DNA of 64,000 bases from Ashinkailepas kermadecensis (GCA_034440615.1 JAOTOM010005178.1:1611001-1675000); one strand, 5' to 3'; numbered from the stretch's first letter, positions 1 through 11,318 are shown. Program-made: numbers and translations. Notes: generated by a model not told the origin, from the sequence alone.

Positions 1-39
1 CATGATGCCTTAGCTATGATAATGCCGTGCAATACATAT

Positions 40-1037
40 ATCGGGTGTACGGATATATTGCAGGGGTCTAGGTAGGTACCTGCCTAGGTAGGTACTACTT
101 GTGCCTTTTATTTTATATTCTTGTTGATTTTATTTCATCATTTTGATTTTGATTCATGGATTGTTTTTATTTTTATTTGATCCTGCGAATTTGTGGAATA
201 TGATGTATTTTAATGTGATTAAGGCGATGCGACCACTCAGTTTCTCTGAAAAATGATCACTTTTCAGTCTATATCCCACACTGAGTAGGTACCATGTTGT
301 TCTGCCCTCCCACTTTTTTTTAAAAGTATGCAGTGGTTAAGCACAACTTGCACCTGCCAAGGTATTAAGAAATGTATTCCCTTCATGCCTCTAATCACAT
401 TTGTGTATGGACTACTCTAGTTTGCTTTCTGGTTCTGGCCTTTTATTCTTCTGAGCACTTTTCTTCTGGTCAGGGCATTTTTCATGAATGGAAAATGTAC
501 AAATTAAGGCATAGATGTTTATTCATTCACTTATACCTATATCGGGTGTATGGATATATTGCAGGGGTCGAGGTAGGTACCTGCCTAGGCAGGTACTACT
601 TGTACCTTTTATTTTCTATTCTTGTTGATTTTATTTCATCATTTTGATTTTTGATTCATGGGTTGTTTTTATTTTTATTTTATCCTGTGAATTTGTGGAA
701 TATGATGTATTTTAATGTGACTAAGGCGATGCGACCACTCAGTTTCTCTGAAAATGATCACTTTTCGGTCTATATCCCACACTGAGTAGGTGCCATGTTG
801 TTTTGCCCTCCCACTTTTTTTTTAAAGTATGCAGTGGTCAAGCACAACTTGCACCTGCCAAGGTATTAAGAAATGTATTCCCTTCATGCCTCTAATCACA
901 TTTGTGTATGGACTACTGTAGTTTGCTTTCTGGTTCTGGCCTTTTATTCTTCTGAGCACTTTTCTTCTGGTCAGGGCATTTTTCATGAATGGAAAATGTA
1001 CAAATTAAGGCATAGATGTTTATTCATTCACTTGTAC
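40..1037. repeat. Tandem duplication of a ~500-bp AT-rich unit
   Basis: Unit 1 (40-540) and unit 2 (541-1037) both begin atcgggtgta.ggatatattgc and run at a period of 501 bp with few differences (about 95% by eye). Each unit carries a GGTAGGTACCTGCCTAGG.AGGTAC block with overlapping palindromes near its start. Confidence 0.93.
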
Positions 1038-1102
1038 CAGACATGACAATGACATTGTACACACATAACTTGCACCATTTTATTAAACATATTCAATGTT
1101 GT

Positions 1103-1240
1103 TCAGGCTGCATGGGAATCACAACTTTGGCTTTCATTCTGTATGCTGGTAGGATGGCATTCTTCAAATCTCATGGGCATCTTATCTTCTGTTCTGCTCC
1201 TTGCATTCTCTCTGAATGTTTCTGCAGCTCCGATGATGAC
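1103..1240 (-). other. Possible 3'-terminal exon remnant (unknown protein)
   Basis: On the minus strand an acceptor-like tract (TTTGTTATTTCAG) precedes a 45-codon open stretch beginning VIIGAAETFRENARSRTED and ending CDSHAA before TGA. An AATAAA follows about 20 bp later. I do not recognise the protein; it may be the tail of a transposon gene. The gap from 1241 to 1560 continues the AT-rich island with no other feature. Confidence 0.25.
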
Positions 1241-1560
1241 CTGAAATAACAAATGTACATTATTCCAAATGATGTGGCCAAGTTGTGTCAAGGGCCCAAA
1301 TGGTTATGCAAGATGATTACTAGAACTACAGTGGATCTCATTCTCATTGATAGCCATAGGTCACCATATAGCCCATGGTGCATGCTGCTCACATGAATAT
1401 GCTGAACATATATGAACAGAGAACATGTTACTCAGACAATGTTCACAATTATCACCATTAATTGGTGGCAGAACTAGCTGGGATTGCTTGTTATGCATTA
1501 GTTGTTCATCTGATATTTGGCAATGTAAGGAGTGGATTTTTTTGGGAGTGTATAATTCTT

Positions 1561-2739
1561 TGGACAGGCAAGTGTCCAAAAAATGACCATTTTTCCAACG
1601 CTGCCCGGGTCTGTCGGCTCAGCCGTCCGCTGTCTCCCGGTGTGGGCTCGCGCGAACCGGTCCCGTCGCGGACTCTCCCGGACAGACCGGGATCGGCGCG
1701 ATCGGTGGTCGAACGGCTCCGTCAACAACGAGAACAAAAACAGGAGCACACGAAGGCTGTCCGGGGGGAGCACGGCGGCGGCCGTGGCGGCCGATACTGG
1801 CCCTCCGTGTCTGTCGGACATCGGCCACCGGTCTGACCTGCTGACCGGTCACCGGGTCGGTCAGTGGGTCACACTGTGGGCCACGCCGTGCCACTGATCT
1901 GTAGTGGAGCGCACCTGTGCCCCCGTGACCTCACCTGACCTCTGGCGATGCGGCGTACGGCACGGTGATAACGCTGCCGGCCAGCAGCGCTGAGCTGGCA
2001 CACTTGGGCTGGATGCTCGATCCCGAGCTCGACCGCCCTCGTGTTCAGCTTCTGCTGTAAACCTCGGGTCTCTCCTACGCTTGGGTTCCAGATAAACCGA
2101 AGCGTTGGCTCTCCAGAGCCATTATTAAGCATGCACCTTATCGGTGTGGGCATGCCGGAATGCCGTACATGCCATACATGCCGTACATGCTGGTCGTACA
2201 TGGTTGAGCCGATTACTGAGCCTATGGAAGTTTAAGTTTGGACATTTCTGAGAGCGGACGGGATGAGGAAACCTCCCCGGCGGCAGCCCGTCTCGGTGTT
2301 GTAAAGTACGTCCGCCGTGCCGCATCGCTCCAGCTCGGACAAGCGAGTTACGGACGGATCACGTCCGGTGGCTGCTAGCGCCGACATCTCTCCGCCAACA
2401 TCTCCGCTGACATCTCTCTCCGACATCTCTCCGTAGTGATTCCCATGTTTGACACCGGCCGCACGCTCGCGCCTGCTCTCGTCTCCGTGTGACCAAGCCG
2501 TCTAATCGGCGGCTATCCTTGCATCGCGGTTGCACCACACGGCACCAGCTGAGCCGGCTCGGGTAGATAACAGGCTGGGGAATGAGGTTACCGCGCGCGA
2601 CACGGGAGCGCGCTTGATCGGCTGCCGCAGCCTTCTTCCAGTGCCACTCGAGTGCTGTGTGTGAGGATGTCTTCTGCCACGCCTCGACGCGTGCGCTGGG
2701 CGCCTGTCGCTCTGTAGTGGTGTCCGACTCGCCGCACTG
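1561..2739. other. Unique GC-rich sequence, no gene recognised
   Basis: Open frames on both strands here are short, overlapping and without family resemblance. Minor repeats: catgccgtacatgc at 2150-2190 and catctc(t)ccg.(c)aac at 2385-2425. Nothing resembling the missing first part of the I-BAR domain was found. Confidence 0.5.
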
Positions 2740-3056
2740 GCATATGACGCGCCGCCGTCGGGCTGGACGTCATCTGTTCAGGGCGGTGGTGGTGTTGTGT
2801 TGTGTTGTATTGTGTTGTGTTGTGTTGTGTTATGTTATGTTATGTTGTGATCGCCACCGCCTGGCCGGACGTTATCTGTTCGTGGCGGCGGCGATGTTGT
2901 GTTGCGTTGTTGTGCTGTGCTGTGTTGGGTTGGGATGTGGTGTGTTGTGCTGAGTTGTGGTGTGTTGTGTTGTGTTTCGCTGTGGTGGGTTGGGTTTTGT
3001 TGGGTTGTGGTGTGTTGTGGTGTGTTGTGTTGTGTTGTGTTGTGCTGTGGTGCAGC
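2740..3056. repeat. GTTGT-type pentanucleotide satellite in two blocks
   Basis: Degenerate TGTGT/GTTGT repeats at 2791-2848 and 2894-3052. The lead-in sequence (tggacgtcatctgttc.gggcgg, 2762-2787, and ccggacgttatctgttcgtggcgg, 2864-2887) is duplicated, so a larger unit containing the satellite was copied once. Confidence 0.85.
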
Positions 3057-4688
3057 AGCAATACAGCTATGTCGTGCTCTGACGCGGCGGTGGCGTAACA
3101 TTGCTACTGCCGCCGGGCGCCGACGCACAAGCAGACATGAGCGCCGCTCACGTACACCGGGACACTTTACTGGCCGACTTGTCTGTGTTGCAACTCGGCT
3201 CCGCGCGATGGGGCTCGTAGGCGGTCCGGGAGCCCACTGCGGGTGATTCTTGCCAGCCCTGGTGGCCGAGGATGCGGACGTCCTCTCTGTTCTGAGATGA
3301 GACTGTCTGGGATCTGTCTGGGATGAGATCGGTCTCAGTTCTGGGGACTGGGGTGGAAGTGGCCCTCACTGTGTCGAAGAATGGAGCTGGGGCGGCCCTC
3401 ACTGTGTTGAAGAATAGAGCTGAAACGGCCCTCGCTGTCTTATCTGAAACTGAACGGGCGTTTTCTGCCGCGTTTTCTTCTGCGATGCCTGAGGATGAGG
3501 CGTGCCTGTCAGATCGCTTTTTGTTTGTTCGCAAAATAGCTGCTGATATAAATTTGCTCCTGTGCACCATCGTTGGGTAGTTCTGTTGGGTAGAGCTACC
3601 CTACGATTAAAAAAGTTAACATGAGCCACAGTTTCCTAATTGCTATGCTTACTTGATTCCTGGCTTTTGTTGCGGTCGTGATGCTCCAAATTATTCTGTT
3701 CATCGCCACCACTTGTTCGGGTTCGCATCAGCCACTTTGCCGCAGTTGTCTATAATTATATTACAACAGTGATTGTCGGCAGCGTCATAATTTCAGTCAT
3801 AATTTCCGTAATAATTTCCGTCATCTGGTGCTGTCGACACAAGGGCGGCAGCGCAGCCCACAGCTCGCCACCTCATCTACCCAGAGATGGAAAAATAGAT
3901 TGGTTCTCCATGTTTGCCATCCAGCACATTATCTTTTCCGGGAAAGTTTCCTCTCATTTTCCCCCCTGGAGGATTGAATGGTGCTGTTTTGTAGCGAAAT
4001 GGTGCACGCGTAATGTTTTTCGGTGAGGACGCCAAGAGTTATGGATTACTAAACCCTGATGTTTATTCAATGAGGAGTACAAGGTATAGCCACGGAATAA
4101 AACCACGGGTATATCTCATGTGCTCGTATTATTTTGTTCCACTTGGCATTCCTGATCGCATTATTCTTAAATATTGAAGCAAAGTTTAATACCCAAATGA
4201 CAGGAAGCACAACAATGGGCTTCTTGTGTGAAAAACAAGCTGGAAGTGATCCTCACCGAATTTTAGGGCGCGGAAGTTTTGTTCTCCACATCCAGGATTC
4301 AGAACCATAAATCCAGCCCCGCTGATCTGCCTGTATATGGTCACGGGGTGGAACGGTTGGGCTCTGTTGTGTTGGTGACATTGCCAGAAATATGAACGAT
4401 ATCAACATGACTTTCCACACACGTTTGCGAACACACATCCACCAGATAGTTAAAGTAGAAACGAAATATAACTTACCAGGCTCCCACCGAGAACTCATAA
4501 TGCTCGGTGGTTAAGTACAAGGGGGTGCATGAGATTGTCCCCCTTTAAGTGGCGCTTTGTCCACCAAAAGTGGACTGCAGTGAAAGACAGTTGGAGCGAC
4601 CGGGCCGAACGTTTGCCGATGACGCATGACGGACGACGTCATGCGTCATCACTCCGTGGTGAACCCTTCAGCTCCGTGCAGAGGTTGT
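3057..4688. other. Unique sequence, no gene recognised
   Basis: Mixed GC-rich (to about 3500) and AT-richer sequence. Small internal repeats such as gtcataatttccgtaataatttcc (3795-3824) and gtggccctcactgtgt (3360-3430) are present. No exon with family resemblance was seen. Confidence 0.5.
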
Positions 4689-5308
4689 GGCTGTGGCCGT
4701 GACTGTGACTGTGACTGTGACTGTGACTGTGACTGTGACTGTGACTGTGACTGTGACTGTGACTGTGACTGTGACTGTGACTGTGACTGTGACTGTGACT
4801 GTGACTGTGACTGTGACTGTGACTGTGACTGTGACTGTGACTGTGACTGTGACTGTGACTGTGACTGTGACTGTGACTGCGACTGCGACTGCGACTGCGA
4901 CTGCGACTGCGACTGCGACTGTGACTGTGACTGTGACTGTGACTGTGACTGTGACTGTGACTGTGACTGTGACTGTGGCTGTGACTGTGACTGTGACTGT
5001 GACTGTGATTGTGGCTGTGGCTGCGACTGGGGCTGGGGATGAGGCTGTGACTGTGGTTGTGGTTGTGGCTGTGACTGTGACTGTGACTGTGACTGTGACT
5101 GGGGCTGAGGCTGTTGCTGAGGCTGTGGCTGTGACTGTGATTGGGGCTGTGACTGGGGATGTGACTGTGACTGGGGTTGAGGCTGTGACTGTGACTGTAA
5201 CTGTAACTGTGACTGTGACTGTGACTGTGACTGTGACTGTGACTGTGACTGTGACTATGACTATGACTATGACTATGACTGTGACTGTGGTTGTGGCTGT
5301 GACTGTAG
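4689..5308. repeat. TGTGAC hexanucleotide satellite upstream of first exon seen
   Basis: About 100 copies of TGTGAC, with a homogenised TGCGAC block at 4877-4919 and variant TGGGGC/TGTGGC units toward 5020-5190. The period of 6 makes long stop-free frames (Val-Thr, Asp-Cys) on both strands; these are not genes. The array ends about 140 bp before the acceptor of the exon at 5451. Confidence 0.97.
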
Positions 5309-5450
5309 GTGACGGTGACCTCAGCTGATCGTGGTCATGACACACAGTTGTGCCCCCTTTTCCGCTTGGCGGTGGTTCTCAAGCCCGCCACTGGCGGTAT
5401 CGCCACGTCACGGACACATCCAGTCGTCACCTGTGCTCCGCCTTCCACAG

Positions 5451-5524
5451 GGCGACTCTGCTGGCCATCTCGTCCTACCTGGACTCGTTCCAGCGCATTG
5501 CAGACACGGCCAGCGCCGCCAAAG
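5451..5524 (+). CDS. MTSS1: mim/MTSS1 exon, I-BAR helix segment (ATLLAISSYLDSFQRIADTA)
   Basis: A 74-bp exon. The acceptor is the AG at 5449-5450 after a moderate pyrimidine tract (ccttccacag); the donor is GTACGT at 5525. One base completes a codon from the previous exon, 24 full codons follow, and one G begins the next codon. The peptide ATLLAISSYLDSFQRIADTA matches vertebrate MTSS1 VVAAAAFLDAFQKVADMAT, part of a long I-BAR helix. The donor sits in the first unit of a 30-bp minisatellite whose unit ends in the exon's own last bases (GCCAAAG). The reading frame stays open through all eight units, so use of a downstream donor would add 10 residues per unit. The canonical end was chosen because it joins to the next exon with no insertion relative to the family. 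Confidence 0.9.
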
Positions 5525-5760
5525 GTACGTTTCCACCAGACTGCACCGCCAAAGGTACGTTCCCACCAGACTGCACCGCTAGAGGTACGTTTCCACCAGA
5601 CTGCACCGCCAAAGATACGTTCCCACCAGACTGCACCGCTAGAGGTACGTTCCCACCAGACTGCACCGCCAAAGGTACGTTCCCACCAGACTGCACCGCT
5701 AAAGTTACGTTCCCGCCCGACTGCACCGACAAGGGTATGTTTCTGCTCGTCCGCACTGTT
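5518..5760. repeat. 30-bp minisatellite spanning the 5' splice site of exon 5451-5524
   Basis: Eight units starting at 5521, 5551, 5581, 5611, 5641, 5671, 5701 and 5731. Each unit is AAAG|GTACGT followed by ttyccaccagactgcaccgcc. The first unit is the real exon-intron junction. GT is kept at 5525, 5555, 5585, 5645, 5675 and 5735, and lost at 5615 (AT) and 5705 (TT). The exon frame reads through the array as repeats of GTFPPDCTAK. Confidence 0.95.
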
Positions 5761-6473
5761 TACGGAATCTCATCGGCATTCTACAATGTTTTAAGTACCC
5801 GTACCATTTAATTGGTAGGCAGAAGTGCCGTTATTTCCCAGCGCAATCTAAATACGTTGAATTCCAGCGATGAGAAGACAGTCAGGGTAGGTGACACCAC
5901 TCATCGCTCCTTCCTCGCTGGACGGATCCCGCCACAAAATATTAGTAAAAGGAGTGTTCTGAAGCCATCTCAGGCAAATAGCAAAGCTAGTAACGTCGTC
6001 GAGGGCTCCAACAATGACTGTGCTTAAGCGTTAATGAGGAACTTAAGGTAGGAATCCGCATCTAATCTCGCCTTTTCTTTTATAAAATATTAATGCCCTT
6101 AAAAAGTTCAATGGAAAAGAAAACGAAAAGAAAGCCGATACAAGAAAAGAGAAAGAAGAGCAAAACGTCCATGCAATGGTCCGCATTGCTGAAGGCACGT
6201 TCTCCGGCGTTTCCAACGGTCGCTATGACAGCAGGGTTGCTGGTGCTGGCAGCCCAGTGTTGGGCTATTTCTCTGCCGTTAGGCGGGCGGCCGAGTGTTT
6301 GATCGTGCCGGAAGTGGATCCGCCCACACCCCGGACTGGTAATTGGCGGCGAAGGTAATTGGTGAGTGTTGGCCGACTGGGTGTATCCTGGGTGCTTCGG
6401 GAGCAGGACGGTGTGCTCGCCTGTGACTGGTGGCGGGTGGAAATATCGCGGTGGGCAGCGCACCCCAGTCGAC

Positions 6474-6633
6474 AGGGGACGAGTGGTCTAGGGGTAAGAT
6501 GCTTGTCTCACAATCGAAAGGTTGTGGGTTCGAGTCTCACCTGTCGCTACTCTTCGCCCGCGACCAATCGGCGTGAGAGATTGGCGACGCTACATGACTC
6601 AACGGTCGACGTGTCGTAAAACCAATAACCAAC
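6474..6633 (+). mobile_element. tRNA-derived SINE with perfect 13-bp target duplication
   Basis: About 160 bp. The tRNA-like head has box A TGGTCTAGGGG (6484-6494) and box B GGTTCGAGTCT (6527-6537), 32 bp apart. A short body follows, with a tail rich in AACCAATAACCAAC. The insertion is flanked by CACCCCAGTCGAC at 6461-6473 and again at 6634-6646, a perfect 13-bp target site duplication that proves retroposition. The acceptor stem does not close, so this is not a functional tRNA gene. Confidence 0.87.
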
Positions 6634-7227
6634 CACCCCAGTCGACGCCGTGCCCATGTGGGCGGCAACCGGTGGCGTTGTCGGGCGAGTGGTGGCTGAC
6701 GCCGTGTGCTGCCGCCATGTGTTCGGCTGGACCGCTGGAGCGGTTACGTCAGCCGGCCTGCGGCAGGCTTACGTAATGGGCCGGGACACGTTCGGGAGTT
6801 ATTGTTCCACGAAGCGGCTCATTAGTATGGGAGTGGCGGGTCTGCGGCGGGCTGCGGTCGGAGCCGGTCGACCACAGCTCGATCGGTCAGATCGGATCGG
6901 ATCGATCCGATCGGGTCGATCCGATGTGCGGAGGACAATGTTGCGCCTTGTCGGGACTTGTTGGCTGAAGATGCGAACATCGCCGATGTGATTGTATCCG
7001 CCTATCCTGATTCAGGGGAATGTCGTGGAAATTAGTTGTTTTGTTATCGATTTTCCCGACGCGACGTGGTTGAACTCAATGGGTATGTCGAGTGAAAACC
7101 AAATGTAAGGACTGATCACACCGCTAACATCACTGAGTACGGAAAGGGTGACCGCGACGAATGTGTAGCCAAAGTTTGATAAGTGACACGAGCCACTGAG
7201 TGCTGGAGGGGTGACCACGACCAGTGT

Positions 7228-7425
7228 AGAGGTGCAGCCAGGATTTTTTAAAGGCCGATCCCCCCCCCCCCCCCCCCAAAAAAAAACGCGAAGAAACAGA
7301 TTTGCTATCCGCACGCAAAGAGCGCCGAAAACTTCTGGTTTCCCGTGGTGCAAATCCCAAAATTTCTTCCTCGATCTGGTATATTGTTGCTAGGGGGGGG
7401 GGGGGCTCCCCTTGGCTGCACCTCT
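7228..7425. mobile_element. Foldback/MITE-like element with homopolymer interior
   Basis: AGAGGTGCAGCCA at 7228-7240 is repeated exactly in inverted orientation at 7413-7425. Inside lie a run of 17+ C followed by A (7260-7286) on the left and a G run (7393-7405) on the right, which are themselves roughly inverted. Element boundaries outside the 13-bp arms are unclear. Homopolymer lengths may be assembly artefacts. Confidence 0.6.
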
Positions 7426-7937
7426 GGACGAGTGCGTAGCCATATATTGTGAAATGACAATGCGCGTTAAACATCGGTATCACTGCTTGAACACAACAAC
7501 CCCTTCTCCTCGTGTTAATGTGTCGCACAACTTATCGAGGATATAATAGCCAGCAGAACGTCAGACCCATCATACTGTTAATGTGCGAACTCACCATCAC
7601 GTCCCCTTCACAATACCACTCCGTCACTCCACGTCACAATGTCAGGCACGACATCGGTGTGCGGGGTGTCTGCAATTATGTTCAAATTTTGCAACACGCA
7701 GCTGCTGCGTGCGATGTGCAAATGCGGCCGCGGATTACGCACACTTGCAGAAACGCAGACGCGCACTCTGCGCACTTGCAGAACTGCAGGCGCCGACGGC
7801 TCTTCCTTACGCACGCCTGCACCATCTGCTCTGCGAGAGAGTCGTATGGTGGTGTGTGCAACTGTGCGGCAGTGTGCTTCCAGTTTGATCCGGCCCTGAC
7901 TACTGGCGTATGGTGTCGCATGTTATGACAACTGCTT

Positions 7938-8372
7938 TCCGAACATCCATCAAGCGCATCTCCCGAACACGGAAGCATTCGTCAAGCGTGCCTCCCGAAC
8001 ATGGAAGCAATCGTCAAGCGTGCCTCCCGAACATGGAAGCATTCGTCAGGCGTGCCTCCCGAACATGGAAGCAATCGTCAAGCGTGCCTCCCGAACATGG
8101 AAGCATTCGTCAGGCGTGCCTCCTGAACATGGAAGCAATCGTCAAGCGTGCCTCCCGAACATGGAAGCATTCGTCAGGCGTGCCTCCTGAACATGGAAGC
8201 AATCGTCAGGCGTGCCTCCTGAACATGGAAGCAATCGTCAGGCGTGCCTCCTGAACATGGAAGCATTCGTCAGGCGTGCCTCCCGAACACGGAAGCATTC
8301 GTCAGGCGTGCCTCCCGGACATGGAAGCATTCATCAAGCATGTCTTCCGAACATGGAAGCATCCATCTAGCG
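7938..8372. repeat. 32-bp minisatellite
   Basis: About 13 copies of a unit beginning cgtgcctcccgaacatggaa and ending gcattcgtcagg, with alternating gcaatcgtcaag/gcattcgtcagg variants. This implies a two-unit higher-order repeat in the middle of the array. Confidence 0.95.
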
Positions 8373-9084
8373 TGTTTCCCAGATTTGCAGCAGCTTCACA
8401 GGCGGGTTTAGAGCCGAAAAGAAATGAACAGCAATCAGGATGAAGACTCATTTCACCAGACTAGTGATCTGGGGCAATTGGCTGATTAAAAATATGACAC
8501 CATCATAATTATGCCAACGTACTCAAGGAGCTGTTGAGACCTCGGGTATTGCGGGAGTATTCAGACATCTTATTCAGTCATTCAGAGTTAGTGTGAGATC
8601 ACGTACGTCGGATTGAGGGAACATTCAGTCATCTTTATGAGTTATGTAAGGGCACGTACCTCACGCATCTCACATACCTAGCTCATCACGTAACCTTCAC
8701 CGCAACCCACCTCAACGCCATCACTTCCACCTGTCATCTTCACTGAATGAACGCTGAAGTGTAATATTGCACTCGGCCCCGGCCGCACACGCCTGGCGGT
8801 CGACCTCGGCCTCCCACACCCACCCACCCGCCCGCTGCGTCCTGCCGTATCCCTCTGGCACGTGCCCCGCCGGTCAGGTCCGCCCACCGCACGGCAGACC
8901 GGGCTGGTGGCTGCGTCGGCGGATGGGGAGTGGGTGTGAGGTCCGGTCCGGACACTGGCCCTCACGCGGCCGGCCGCTACACTGGCCGCCACTGTCTGCG
9001 TCGTGCTGCTGATGTACGCCCGATGATCAGCCGTGGTGCCAGCTCGTTGCTGGACATGCTGTGGTGCAGGTCGGCGACAGCAGT

Positions 9085-9373
9085 AGGCAGCCGCGGTATG
9101 TAGCCGCGGTATGTAGCCGTGGCGTGTAGCCGCGGTGTGTAGTCGTGTGTAGCCGCGGTGTGTGGCAGCTGTAGATATTCGACGTGGGTTGTCGCGGTGT
9201 GTAGCCTCGGAAGATTGGCGATCCTTCGCGGCTACACACCGTGCCTACACCGCGGCTACAAACCACGGCTACACACCATAACTACACACCACGGCTACAC
9301 ACCACGGCTACACACCACGGCTACACACCAAGACTACGCACCACGACGACTACACACCACGATTACCCACGGC
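9085..9373. repeat. 13-bp minisatellite in head-to-head inverted arrangement
   Basis: From 9085 to about 9205 the unit reads gtagccgcggtgt. From about 9228 to 9373 the same unit is inverted (acaccgcggctac, later accacggctacac). The centre near 9205-9227 carries gaagattggcgatccttc, itself a partial palindrome. The whole could fold into one long hairpin. Confidence 0.88.
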
Positions 9374-9471
9374 GGCTACCTACGGTAACTGCAGCCCCGC
9401 GAAAAATAGCCACGGCTGGCGGCCATGGTTCGGCGAACACCGGCCAATGCTGGCCTCTGGTCGTCGTCAGT

Positions 9472-9695
9472 ATTGACAGTCTGGCACCAGGCAGCCCTAA
9501 CGAGCTGTCAAAGTCGTGGTCAGTATTGCCAGTCTGGCACCAGGCAGTCCTAACGAGCTGTCAAAGTCGTGGTCAGTATTGGCAGTCTGTGGCACCAGGC
9601 AGTCCTAACGAGCTGCCAAAGTCGTGGTCAGTATTGGCAGTCTGTGGTCTCTGTGCGCACCAGGCAGCCTTAACGAGCTGCCAAACTAGTGCTGG
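9472..9695. repeat. ~55-62 bp minisatellite, 4 copies
   Basis: The unit contains caccaggcagtcctaacgag followed by ctgycaaagtcgtggtcagt and attggcagtctgt. The last copy carries an extra ctgtggtctctgtgcg. Confidence 0.85.
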
Positions 9696-10842
9696 GTGGT
9701 CTGAGACATTGTGGGGTGCACCTCACAGCATCACGTCCACATGATGATCTTGTGAGATGGCTTCCTCGACCCTGGGGATGCTGTGAGGGCGAGATGAGGC
9801 ACCGTTGTCATCAGACGGTGGTGGTGACGATTCTGCGATCAGCCGGCCTCTGTCGGCGTCTTCTCCGGCCCTGCTCTGCGTTCGGCTCCTCTGTCGTCGG
9901 CTCCTCTGTCGTCGGCTCTACTGCCGGCGGTCCCCTGGGTGGACCGGGTTGGAAATACGCGCTGCTGCGTCATTGTTTTTCATTCGGAGCTGATGCAAAG
10001 TGCCGTCTGTCAGAGCTGGGACGGTTAACTTTAAAGTTGCGTCAAAAAGGCTGATGTGGCATCCGGTGTTGGATTACTAAAGGCGCATCAAGTGCTATCA
10101 ACACGGGGTATCAGGTGGGAAGTGCAGCACGACAAGCAAAGACGCTGGTGTAACCGACGGGTGCACACGAAACACACATGCATACATTACCTTGTACAGT
10201 AACTACATTTGGAGGGTGGCCAGCCTTGCTGCCTCCGTCTGGCTGCCCGGTTCGTGCTGCGTCAAGTGGTTGGTTGGTTACTTGGGCTCAGGGGCGCATC
10301 GACTGCTTCGGTCATACGGGCGCCCAGCTGCGTCAAGCGAAGTGCCCGGGTTGACACCGGCCGTGTTTGACACCGGCCGTGTTTGGCACCGGCGCGGTGG
10401 CCAACGTTGATACGTGCGCTGTGCCTGGCTGGTAATGTTCACGAGATCCGAACCCAGGCCGGCCGTGTCCTCGGACCCGCACTGTCGCATCCACGACCCC
10501 GACCGGGACACGGACGCGGTCGGACCCAGACCCGGGTCTGGGTCTGGGTCTGGGTCTGCCAGTCCTGCCCCCGGCCCGGCAGCTGGTCGGCCGGCCCGCG
10601 GTGTCCCTCGTCCCCAGCCGGCACGCCCGTGTCGGGGACGTCGGTCGCCACGGACCGGCCGCTTCCCGTCGTGTCGTGTTGACTCGTCGCGTCGGCACCG
10701 TCGACGACGGCGCTCCGTGTGCCGGCGTACGGCAGCCGGCCGCAGATGGTGGCCGCGTCCACCTGGGCAGGCGCGTCTCCCATCCGGTGGTACGGCAGCC
10801 GTCCTGCTGGCGCGCGGGTGTGCCGCCGATCCGCTGGTGATC

Positions 10843-11040
10843 ATTGTCCCGTGGGTGCTCTTCTATGGCGTGGGTGCTCTTTTGCCCTGTGGGTGTTCTT
10901 CTATCGTGTAGGTGCTCTTCTGTCCTGTAGGTGATCTTCTGTCCCATGGATGCTCTTTTGCCCTGTGGGTGCTCTTCTTCCCCGTAGGTGCTTTTCTGTC
11001 CACATGATTTTCTTTTGTTCTGTAGGTACTGTGGTCGACA
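10843..11040. repeat. ~24-bp degenerate minisatellite
   Basis: Repeats of the type gtaggtgctcttctgtcc, about 8 copies, strongly diverged. Confidence 0.75.
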
Positions 11041-11318
11041 CGGTACCGTTCTTGCTGGTGTTCTTTGTCCATTCGCACTACCAGCGACTGGTGCCCGTTG
11101 ATGACCATGCACGGCCGTACCCGGAGCGACCTCCTGTACACGAGTGCGATCCGTAATCGGAGCTGCTGTGGTCTGTGTGCGTGACCCAGGCCGGAATCGG
11201 TTCGCGTGCGTGACCCGACCCGGAAGTGGCCGGCGCGTGACTGGGCCCGGCGGCGGTGTGTGCACGTGACCCGGCCGGGTGTGTCCCGCCTCTCCTTCGC
11301 TCCGCTCGCTCCCTTGGC

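Larger units (their letters stand above)
1..1560 (-). mobile_element. AT-rich transposon-like island
   Basis: Composition is sharply more AT-rich than the following GC-rich sequence; the change lies near 1560-1600. It contains a ~500-bp tandem duplication (40-540 and 541-1037). On the minus strand, a last-exon-like open frame with an acceptor-like TTATTTCAG (1249-1241), stop at 1105-1103 and AATAAA at 1084-1079. No transposase family could be recognised and the left end is outside the window, so the transposon assignment is an inference. Confidence 0.4.

Noticed and set aside
4668..5345. Val-Thr and Asp-Cys repeat proteins over the hexamer array
   Set aside because: A period of 6 without stops gives these frames automatically; simple satellite.
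1561..5450. Upstream exons encoding the first part of the I-BAR domain
   Set aside because: I looked for the conserved ECSALGGLFQ and PVWEDF type segments and found none; they are likely before the window.
6474..6560. A functional tRNA gene at the SINE head
   Set aside because: Box A and B are present, but the acceptor and anticodon stems do not pair, and target duplications show it is a retroposed SINE.
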